Assembly (NCBI GenBank): GCA_015660615.1
Contig: DQKQ01000218.1
Coordinates: 1 to 11,753, forward strand
DNA length: 11,753 nucleotides
Reading direction: 5' to 3'
DNA from: Flavobacteriales bacterium
GTDB taxonomy: Bacteria > Bacteroidota > Bacteroidia > Flavobacteriales_D > Sanyastnellaceae
Shown here: positions 6,242-11,753 of the stretch, one piece after another
Layout: each line of letters opens with the position of its first letter
Numbering within the stretch: position 1 is the stretch's first letter
Made by a program: the position numbers and the translations under genes
The notes under the pieces: model-generated
What the model saw: the letters and a program-made list of their open reading frames with translations, nothing else
What the model was told of the DNA's origin: nothing
Databases searched by the model: none

Positions 6242-7021
6242 TTAAAGGTACGTGGAAACGAAAACGTTTAAAGGATATTCTACACTCGAAAGGTACAGGC
6301 CACAACCAGGAGCGGAACGCCCAGCACGGGAGCGGTCACAAGAAGCAATAACATCTTGGAAATCTGATTCGCACAACTTACCTCTCCCAACTTCAAGCAA
6401 GGTGCCCACAATAGCACGAACCATATTGCGGAGATATCGATCCGCTGATATTTCTATGCGAATTTGACCATTTAATGCGTCTTCGAAAATTTCTAATTTT
6501 CGGACATCACAAATAGTCGTTTTTACATCACTTCCAGTTTTGCAAAATGCTGCAAAATCTCCCTTAAAGATTAAATGAAGAGCAGCCTTTCGCATAGCTT
6601 CAACATCTAATTCTCCGAAAATCCTTGCTGATCTACCAGATAGAAACGGGTTCTTAATTGTATGTATAAGATAAGTGTATGATCTTTCAGAAGCATCGAA
6701 CCTCGCGTGAGCTTTTTCTGATACCTCAGTGATAGATTTTATTGCAACATCATAATTTAATATTCCGTTGAGTTTAAAGGCAAGCTGATCTAATGAATCG
6801 AAACGTTGAGTTTCAGACAACGTGGGAATGTCGCAATGAGCCACGTAATACGACGCGTGGACTTCAGCGTCTGTACGCCCACAACCCACTATTGCCGTTT
6901 TAGTGCCGCATAAACGCTCTAAAGCTTCTTCTATAACTTGTTGTACAGTATATGAAACAGGTTGGCGTTGCCAACCATGATAGTTGGTTCCGTCATAAGA
7001 AAGTTCGATAAAAACTCGCAC
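6242..7021 (-). CDS. truA: tRNA pseudouridine(38-40) synthase TruA
   Basis: TruA isomerises uridines 38-40 in the anticodon arm of many tRNAs. The protein has 259 residues, typical of bacterial TruA. It opens with the family start RVFIELSYDGTNYHGWQRQ. The catalytic Asp51 lies in GCGRTDAEVHA (46-56), HARFDASERSYTYLI follows at about 105-119, and the C-terminal RYLRNMVRAIVGTLLEVGRG is the other conserved block. The start codon is GTG; translation from here gives the complete N-terminal beta strand, and no in-frame ATG upstream would fit in the 16 bp left after the previous gene. It is the middle gene of the apparent operon oxoamine synthase - truA - exporter, although its housekeeping role is unrelated to its neighbours. 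Confidence 0.96.
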   Translation of the reverse strand: MRVFIELSYDGTNYHGWQRQPVSYTVQQVIEEALERLCGTKTAIVGCGRTDAEVHASYYVAHCDIPTLSETQRFDSLDQLAFKLNGILNYDVAIKSITEVSEKAHARFDASERSYTYLIHTIKNPFLSGRSARIFGELDVEAMRKAALHLIFKGDFAAFCKTGSDVKTTICDVRKLEIFEDALNGQIRIEISADRYLRNMVRAIVGTLLEVGRGKLCESDFQDVIASCDRSRAGRSAPGCGLYLSSVEYPLNVFVSTYL

Positions 7022-7037
7022 CTAACCTAGTTCTGTA

Positions 7038-8282
7038 TTAACTCCAAGAAGCGATTTTCTCGCTATTGTATTCTCCAGCTTCTAAACGAGCCTTCACTTT
7101 AGAGAAAGTTTTGATAGTGTAATCAACATCCTCCTGAGTGTGAACAGCAGTTGGGATGAGACGTAGCATAATTGTGTCTTTAGGGACAACAGGATATACA
7201 ACGATTGAACAAAAAATTCCGTGGTTTTCTCGAAGATCAACGGTTAGGTTTGTCGCCTCGCCTAAACCTCCATGAAGGAATACTGGCGTCACGCAAGAGT
7301 TCGTTACTCCTAAGTTGAAGCCTTCAGCACGTAGACCAGACTGAAGTGAAGAAGCTATTGCCCAAAGATTGTCTTTGTGGGTTGAAGATTCACGAAGCAT
7401 CTGAAGACGCTTACGAGCTCCCACTACTATAGGCATAGGCAATGCTTTAGCGAAAGTCTGTGAACGCATATTGTAGCGAAGAAAATCGATTACATCTTCA
7501 TCACCAGAAACAAAAGCGCCAATTGTAGCCATCGCTTTCGCAAAAGTTCCGAAATAAACATCTATTTGATCATGACATCCCTGCTCGTCACCAGCTCCAC
7601 GACCATTCTCTCCAACAGTTCCGAATCCATGAGCGTCATCTACAAACAGGCGGAATCCGTACTCTTCTTTGTATTCGCAGATCTCAGCTAATTTACCTTG
7701 GTCTCCAGCCATGCCGAACACACCTTCGGTAACTACGAGAATTCCGCCGCCAGAAACCTCAGTGAGCTTACGTGCGCGATCAAGCTGCTTTTTAAAGCTC
7801 TCCATATTGTTGTGTTGGAATACGTAGCGCTTGCCCTGATGGAGGCGAACACCGTCTACCATACAAGCATGCGACTCAGAATCGTAAACAATTACGTCGT
7901 GGCGAGTTACAAGCGCCTCAATTGCTGACTGACAACCTTGATATCCAAAGTTGAGTAGAAATGAATCTTCCTTCAACATAAAAGCAGAGAGTTCACGCTC
8001 AAGGCCTTCGTGCTCTGACGTTTGGCCTGACATCATACGCGCACCCATCGGATAACCCATACCCCACTTAGCTGCAGCATCAGCATCAACTTTTCGAACT
8101 TCCGGATGGTTAGATAAACCTAGGTAGTTATTTATAGACCAAACAAGCACCTTCTTTCCTCTGAAAGTCATGTGATTAGAAATCTCCCCTTCTAATTTCG
8201 GAAATGTGAAATAACCGTGGCTCTCACGAGCATGTTGTCCGAGTGGCCCTCGGTCTTTGCGAATGCGTTCAAAAATGTCCAA
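7038..8282 (-). CDS. PLP-dependent alpha-oxoamine synthase, serine palmitoyltransferase-like
   Basis: Enzymes of this family condense an acyl-CoA with an amino acid, with loss of CO2, using pyridoxal phosphate. The 414 residues show the substrate loop SINNYLGLSNHP (49-60), GARMMSGQT (80-88), the His that stacks on the cofactor ring at 138 (DSESHAC), DDAHGFGTVG (215-224) and the cofactor lysine Lys249 in TFAKA. The sequence follows the widely conserved Bacteroidota member often labelled serine palmitoyltransferase or 2-amino-3-ketobutyrate CoA ligase. Serine (sphingolipids) and cysteate (sulfonolipids) are both possible substrates; glycine is less likely, and the sequence alone does not decide. 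The start is a TTG: the family N-terminus MDIFERI begins there and a stop in the same frame lies 24-27 bases upstream without an ATG. It heads the operon with truA and the exporter, 16 bp before truA. Confidence 0.88.
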   Translation of the reverse strand: MDIFERIRKDRGPLGQHARESHGYFTFPKLEGEISNHMTFRGKKVLVWSINNYLGLSNHPEVRKVDADAAAKWGMGYPMGARMMSGQTSEHEGLERELSAFMLKEDSFLLNFGYQGCQSAIEALVTRHDVIVYDSESHACMVDGVRLHQGKRYVFQHNNMESFKKQLDRARKLTEVSGGGILVVTEGVFGMAGDQGKLAEICEYKEEYGFRLFVDDAHGFGTVGENGRGAGDEQGCHDQIDVYFGTFAKAMATIGAFVSGDEDVIDFLRYNMRSQTFAKALPMPIVVGARKRLQMLRESSTHKDNLWAIASSLQSGLRAEGFNLGVTNSCVTPVFLHGGLGEATNLTVDLRENHGIFCSIVVYPVVPKDTIMLRLIPTAVHTQEDVDYTIKTFSKVKARLEAGEYNSEKIASWS

Positions 8283-8319
8283 ACGAAATAGTTTTAGTTT
8301 ATGGCTTTAGTTGAAGCAG

Positions 8320-8327
8320 CAAATTTA
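8320..8327 (-). promoter_or_regulatory. Predicted -7 box of the oxoamine synthase operon
   Basis: On the minus strand this reads TAAATTTG, a perfect TAnnTTTG match, 37 bp before the TTG start codon. That gives a 5' leader of about 30 bases. No convincing -33 TTTG is seen at 17-23 bp upstream. Confidence 0.45.
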
Positions 8328-8359
8328 CTGAATAGACTGCACCTTTTAACACATTTTTT

Positions 8360-8387
8360 TTCACAAATTTCATTCGCAAATTGTGAA
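8360..8387. repeat. Imperfect inverted repeat between the oxoamine synthase and bamD
   Basis: TTCACAAATTT (8360-8370) and AAATTGTGAA (8378-8387) are complementary apart from one extra A in the left arm, separated by CATTCGC. The repeat lies between the two divergent promoters, about 35 bp upstream of the expected bamD transcription start. It is a candidate operator; AT-richness makes a chance match possible. Confidence 0.35.
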
Positions 8388-8396
8388 CTGTATTAC

Positions 8397-8404
8397 TACC
8401 TTCG
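8397..8404 (+). promoter_or_regulatory. Predicted -7 box of bamD
   Basis: TACCTTCG, one mismatch from TAnnTTTG and identical to the octamer before paaE, ends five bases before the ATG at 8410. This supports that ATG over the GTG at 8383, which would lie upstream of the predicted transcription start. Confidence 0.5.
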
Positions 8405-8409
8405 CCATC

Positions 8410-9225
8410 ATGAATAAAAATTCATTTCTTTTCGTTTTTGCTCTAACAATTCTGGCATCCTTTAATAGCTGTTCAGAATACAGTAAGGTTTTAAAGAGTA
8501 CAGATGCAGAGCTTAAATGGGAATTCGCTCAGGCGGCACTCGACTCTGGATCTTGCTTCAAAGCACTCCCGATTTTAGAAGAATTAGTGGGACTCACGAG
8601 AGGCACTCAAAGAGCAAAAGACGTTCAGTACAAGTATGCTACGGCCCACTATTGCGTGAACGACTTCTATCTCGCACGGTACTATTTTAGCACTTATGCA
8701 AAGACTTTTCCCAACAGCGTACTCGTTGAAGAGGCAGAGTTTAAAGCGGCAAATTGCAGCTACTTCCTCTCCCCCAATTGGTCGTTAGACCAAACAGAAA
8801 CAAAGTCAGCCATCCAAGAATTTCAACTCTTCATGGATAGACATCCCTCCTCAGCTTACAGAGACTCTAGCCAAACAATGATAGACGATCTTAGATCAAA
8901 ACTTGAACGCAAGTCATTTGAGTCTGCTGCTATTTATCATAAAACGGGACAATTCAAAAGCGCAACCATCGCAATGGAGAACGCTCTAAAAGATTTCCCC
9001 GACTCCCCATTTCGCGAGGAACTTCACTTTCTCATTCTCGACAGCCACTATCAATACGCCACTCAAAGCACAAATCGAAGGAAACTTGAACGTTTTAACG
9101 ATGCTACGCAAGCTTTTCATACCTTTGCAACCCGATTTACCGACAGTTCATACCTACCTGATGCACAGCGAATCTATGAATCATGCGTAAAAGCCGTGGA
9201 AACATTGGAATCTGAAGAAAACTAG
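8410..9225 (+). CDS. bamD: Outer membrane protein assembly lipoprotein BamD
   Basis: BamD is the lipoprotein partner of BamA in the machine that inserts beta-barrel proteins into the outer membrane. From the ATG at 8410 it has 271 residues, a normal length. A short basic start (MNKN) and hydrophobic stretch end at Cys21 in ASFNSC, a lipoprotein signal. The mature part is helical with TPR-like repeats, for example ELKWEFAQAALDSGSCFKAL (about 31-50), DFYLARYYFSTYAKTFPNSV and SAIQEFQLFMDRHPSS, the features by which Bacteroidota BamD is recognised. A GTG at 8383 would add nine residues before the signal peptide; I reject it because the signal and the promoter box both point to 8410. It heads the plus-strand cluster and is followed by rpoZ after 13 bp. 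Early and middle codons are rich in C-ended forms. Confidence 0.92.
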   Translation: MNKNSFLFVFALTILASFNSCSEYSKVLKSTDAELKWEFAQAALDSGSCFKALPILEELVGLTRGTQRAKDVQYKYATAHYCVNDFYLARYYFSTYAKTFPNSVLVEEAEFKAANCSYFLSPNWSLDQTETKSAIQEFQLFMDRHPSSAYRDSSQTMIDDLRSKLERKSFESAAIYHKTGQFKSATIAMENALKDFPDSPFREELHFLILDSHYQYATQSTNRRKLERFNDATQAFHTFATRFTDSSYLPDAQRIYESCVKAVETLESEEN

Positions 9226-9238
9226 AACTACCTAGAAC

Positions 9239-9685
9239 ATGAACTTTAAGAACGTAAAAGCAGAGCGAACAACCATAACTCGCGACATAAAAGATATCGA
9301 GGACCAAGGAACTGGTAATATTTTCGAATCTATTGTGGTTCTTTCTAAACGCAGCAACCAGCTTTCTCAAGACCTAAAAAAGGAACTTGCTGAAAAAATG
9401 GATGAGTTTGTTATTCCTAACGATTCTCTTGAAGAAGTTTTTGAAAATAGAGAGCAAATTGAAATTTCAAAATTCTACGAGCGTCTACCCAAGCCACATA
9501 GTATTGCTGTGAAGGAATTAGAAGACGAACAGATTTACTTCGCTCATAAGGAGAAGGAAGAGGATTTAACATTTGACGCCGCTGAGACAAATCCTGCTAT
9601 CGAATCTAAATCTTCAGACAAGAGCGAGGAGAAGAATGAGGAGAAGAGCGAGGAGAAGAAGACTGACGACAAGCCTGAAGCATAA
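9239..9685 (+). CDS. rpoZ: RNA polymerase omega subunit, Bacteroidota type, with charged tail
   Basis: Omega helps assemble RNA polymerase by holding the beta-prime subunit. Residues 1 to about 105 follow the Bacteroidota form of omega: TGNIFESIVVLSKRSNQLS (about 25-43), then a Lys/Glu-rich helix, NDSLEEVFENREQIEISKFYE (about 61-81) and LPKPHSIAVKELEDEQIYF. The family usually ends near residue 105-110. Here about 40 further residues follow, almost only Glu, Lys, Asp and Ser, with the repeat SEEK-NEEK-SEEK (129-140), so the protein is 148 residues long. The tail is probably disordered. The gene lies between bamD (13 bp) and coaBC (11 bp), as it does in many relatives. A short direct repeat (CTAGAAC, 9222-9228 and 9232-9238) fills the gap before its ATG. 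Confidence 0.9.
   Translation: MNFKNVKAERTTITRDIKDIEDQGTGNIFESIVVLSKRSNQLSQDLKKELAEKMDEFVIPNDSLEEVFENREQIEISKFYERLPKPHSIAVKELEDEQIYFAHKEKEEDLTFDAAETNPAIESKSSDKSEEKNEEKSEEKKTDDKPEA
9623..9658 (+). repeat. Tandem 12-bp repeat inside rpoZ
   Basis: Three in-frame copies of AGCGAGGAGAAG, the middle one reading AATGAGGAGAAG, encode SEEK-NEEK-SEEK in the charged tail of omega. Because the unit is a multiple of three, gain or loss of copies by slippage would leave the frame intact. Confidence 0.85.
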
Positions 9686-9686
9686 T

Positions 9687-9698
9687 ATCTTATAAGAT
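9687..9698. repeat. 12-bp palindrome over the coaBC start codon
   Basis: ATCTTATAAGAT is a perfect palindrome whose last two bases are the A and T of the coaBC ATG. As RNA it gives only a weak 4-bp stem, so occlusion of the start is doubtful. TATCTTAT (9686-9693) is also a poor relative of the -7 box (two mismatches), so an internal promoter here is possible but not supported. Confidence 0.35.
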
Positions 9699-10944
9699 GA
9701 CCGGACGACCGGAAACCCAGGATCAACCAAAAGCACTTCTGGGTCGCCGAATTTTGCTCGGAATTACAGGCAGTATAGCTGCATACAAATCAGCCGTTCT
9801 AGCCAGAGAGTTTATAAAGCGAGGAGCTGAGGTTAGAGTTGTTATGACACCTAGCGCCATTGAATTTATTACACCCTTAACTCTTGCCACATTAGTTGGC
9901 AGTCCTGTGCACTCAGATTTTACCGAGAATAAAGACAGTGGAGAATGGACTAACCATGTTGAATTGGGGCTTTGGGGTGATCTATACTTAGTAGCTCCTT
10001 GTACAGCAGCAACACTTTCCGCATTTGTTAATGGTACTTGCAGTAACTTACTACAGGCAGCTTTTTTAAGTTCAAGATGTCCAGTAGCTATCGCCCCCGC
10101 TATGGACTTAGATATGTACACAAACAAAGCTACTCAAGCAAATCTTAAAACACTTAGCGAAAGAGGCGTGCAAATTATCGAACCTCAATCAGGCGCATTA
10201 GCAAGTGGTTTAGAAGGTAAAGGCAGAATGGAGGAGCCTGAAGAAATTGCAAATTTTGTTGAGAAATACTTCACAAAGGAATTACCTTTTGCTGGTAAGA
10301 AAGTTTTAGTAACTGCTGGTCCTACTGAGGAAGCGATAGATGCTGTTAGATTTTTAGGCAACAGAAGTACAGGTAAAATGGGATTTGAAATTGCTGGGAG
10401 ATTGGCAGATTTAGGAGCGGAAGTTACTTTGATTTCAGGCCCAGTTAATTTAACCACGCCCCCGAGGGTTACAAAACGAATTGATATCGTTACGGCTCAG
10501 GAGTTGTATGACAGGACCGTCGATATTTGGCCTCAAATGAATGCTGCTATAGCTTGCGCTGCTGTAGCAGATATGCGCCCATCGACCCCTTCAACTGAAA
10601 AGCTCCACAAAGGAGATTTACCCGACTCTATGAGATTAGAAAACACTCCAGACACCTTACTCGAATTAGGAAACATGAAAACCCATGGACAGCTGTTAGT
10701 GGGGTTTGCGCTTGAATCGGACACTGTGGAAGAAAGCCTTAAAAGTGCCGAAGGGAAACTTAAACGGAAAAATCTTGATATGATCGTAATGAACACTTTG
10801 TCAGATGATGGTGCTGGATTCAGTCACGACACAAATAAAGTTACCATCATTCAAAATGTAGATGGACATAATACTACGCATGTTTTTGAGTTAAAGTCTA
10901 AACGCGAAGTCGCGAAGGACATCGTAAACCTGCTGACATTTTAG
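9697..10944 (+). CDS. coaBC: Bifunctional phosphopantothenoylcysteine decarboxylase / phosphopantothenate-cysteine ligase
   Basis: CoaBC carries out two successive steps of coenzyme A synthesis: the CoaB half joins cysteine to phosphopantothenate, the flavin-binding CoaC half decarboxylates the product. The 415 residues have both halves. CoaC (about 15-190) shows GITGSIAAYK (22-31), the catalytic His87 in NHVEL, PAMDLDM (134-140) and SGALASGLEGKGRM (165-178). CoaB (about 198-415) shows VTAGPTEEAIDAVRFLGNRS (204-223) with Asn222, AAVADMRP (288-295) and Lys302/Lys305 near the ligase lysine. All these positions run 12 ahead of E. coli CoaBC. At two of them the E. coli catalytic residue is changed: Asn125 is Asp137 and Cys158 is Ser170 here. 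It starts 11 bp after rpoZ; the DUF4835 gene follows after 4 bp. Confidence 0.96.
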   Translation: MTGRPETQDQPKALLGRRILLGITGSIAAYKSAVLAREFIKRGAEVRVVMTPSAIEFITPLTLATLVGSPVHSDFTENKDSGEWTNHVELGLWGDLYLVAPCTAATLSAFVNGTCSNLLQAAFLSSRCPVAIAPAMDLDMYTNKATQANLKTLSERGVQIIEPQSGALASGLEGKGRMEEPEEIANFVEKYFTKELPFAGKKVLVTAGPTEEAIDAVRFLGNRSTGKMGFEIAGRLADLGAEVTLISGPVNLTTPPRVTKRIDIVTAQELYDRTVDIWPQMNAAIACAAVADMRPSTPSTEKLHKGDLPDSMRLENTPDTLLELGNMKTHGQLLVGFALESDTVEESLKSAEGKLKRKNLDMIVMNTLSDDGAGFSHDTNKVTIIQNVDGHNTTHVFELKSKREVAKDIVNLLTF

Positions 10945-10948
10945 AATA

Positions 10949-11753
10949 ATGACACTTAAACTATCCATATTTACCTTAATCCTCGCTGTGTTGACGACTA
11001 ACACAACAGCCCAGGAACTCAATTGTAACGTTCAGGTAATAGCTCCACAAATCGCTAATGTTGAAGCTAGCGTTTTCGAGAGTTTAGAAGATGGAATTCG
11101 GGGATTTATGAATGGCCGCCGTTGGACCAATGACAACTTTGAGTTTGATGAATTAATCGAGTGTACCATGCAGATTACTATTAGCGAAGCTATAGGAAAC
11201 ACAAGGTTCAGCGGGTCAATTCAGGTGCAAAGCAATCGTCCGGTTTACAACTCGGATTACAAAACACCCATGCTTTTCGTAATAGACGGAGATTTCGACT
11301 TCGTTTGGATAAACGGTGCTTCTATTTTATTCAACCCTGGTCAACATAGAGATAATCTGAGTTCTATTTTAGCATATTACGCGTATATGATTTTAGGTTT
11401 AGACTATGACAGCTTCGGTCTTGAGACGGGTTCTGAGTACTTTTTAAAAGCCCAAACTATTGTTGCCAACGCTCAAAATTCAGGCGGACAAGGTTGGCTC
11501 GCTAGCCAAGGTAAACAGAACAGATACTGGTTGATCGAAAATATGCTTAGCCAAACATTTCGTCCTCTTAGACTCTGCATGTATAATTACCACAGAAGAG
11601 GGTTTGATTTATTAGAATCAAATCTCGAAGGGGCACGTCTTATTATTGCCGACGCATTAATCGAAATGCGCTCTACAAACAGAATTCGTCCTGGCTCATT
11701 CAACCTTCAGATATTCTTCCTTGCTAAGAGTGATGAAATCATTAAACTATTCA
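10949..11753 (+). CDS. DUF4835 family protein, 3' end outside the window
   Basis: From the ATG at 10949, four bases after the coaBC stop, the frame stays open to the right edge and gives 268 residues with no stop. The first 21-22 residues form a signal peptide (hydrophobic SIFTLILAVL, cleavage likely after TTAQ), so the protein is exported. The mature start ELNCNVQVIAP, the middle part with FEFDELIECTMQITI and FVIDGDFDFVW, and DYDSFGLETGSEYF are typical of DUF4835, a Bacteroidota-specific family normally found right after coaBC. Some annotation pipelines link this family to PorD of the type IX secretion system; I cannot confirm that from sequence. Family members are roughly 290-300 residues, so probably only the last few tens of residues are missing. 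Confidence 0.87.
   Translation, partial: MTLKLSIFTLILAVLTTNTTAQELNCNVQVIAPQIANVEASVFESLEDGIRGFMNGRRWTNDNFEFDELIECTMQITISEAIGNTRFSGSIQVQSNRPVYNSDYKTPMLFVIDGDFDFVWINGASILFNPGQHRDNLSSILAYYAYMILGLDYDSFGLETGSEYFLKAQTIVANAQNSGGQGWLASQGKQNRYWLIENMLSQTFRPLRLCMYNYHRRGFDLLESNLEGARLIIADALIEMRSTNRIRPGSFNLQIFFLAKSDEIIKLF

Noticed and set aside
8383..8409. GTG start for bamD, nine codons earlier
   Set aside because: It would put polar residues before the lipoprotein signal and lies upstream of the predicted transcription start; the ATG at 8410 fits both.
9222..9238. Direct repeat CTAGAAC before rpoZ as a regulatory site
   Set aside because: Two 7-bp copies, one overlapping the bamD stop codon, are too short to set apart from chance.
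9723..10127. Minus-strand reading frame of 134 codons opposite coaBC
   Set aside because: The plus-strand frame is the intact, conserved CoaBC; the antisense frame has no family resemblance.
1..11753. New defence, mobile or secretion system, CRISPR array or RNA gene
   Set aside because: Every stretch over about 130 bp is accounted for by recognised metabolic or housekeeping families, and I saw no transposase, integrase, array repeats, tRNA fold or toxin-antitoxin pair.

Overview
The window reads as ordinary chromosomal DNA from a member of the Bacteroidota, most likely Flavobacteriales. Three things point there: the gene order bamD - rpoZ - coaBC - DUF4835, the Bacteroidota-type omega subunit, and -7 promoter boxes of the TAnnTTTG type lying just before start codons, with hardly any Shine-Dalgarno sequences. 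I see no mobile element, CRISPR array, tRNA or rRNA. Coding density is high and the longest gap between genes is about 127 bp.

Layout. (1) 1-383: C-terminal end of an ABC-F ATPase of the Uup type. (2) 385-4531: a phenylacetyl-CoA epoxidase locus. paaE (reductase) is on the minus strand. Divergent from it runs paaA-paaB-paaC-paaD-paaI on the plus strand: oxygenase subunits, the metal-centre maturation factor and a hotdog thioesterase. (3) 4495-8282, minus strand: an alpha-oxoamine synthase (serine palmitoyltransferase-like), truA and an MsbA-like ABC exporter, closely spaced as one operon. (4) 8410-11753, plus strand: bamD, rpoZ, coaBC and a DUF4835 gene that runs off the window.

How the genes work together. 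PaaA and PaaC form the oxygenase with PaaB, PaaE feeds it electrons from NAD(P)H, PaaD serves metal-centre assembly, and PaaI hydrolyses stray CoA thioesters. PaaK ligase, PaaZ/PaaG ring opening and the beta-oxidation steps are not in this window. The two halves of the paa locus share an 84-bp intergenic region with exact mirror geometry: a -7 box ends 4 bp before each ATG, and a perfect 10-bp palindrome sits exactly halfway between the two ATGs. This is the most striking regulatory structure here. The oxoamine synthase and the exporter in one operon could link long-chain-base lipid synthesis to lipid export, but that is inference.

I did not find a new multi-gene system. The best leads are the mirror-symmetric paa promoter region, two active-site substitutions in CoaBC at positions that align exactly with the E. 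coli catalytic residues, the opposite third-position C/G bias of paaA against paaB/paaC, and the overlapping, terminator-bearing junction between paaI and the exporter gene.
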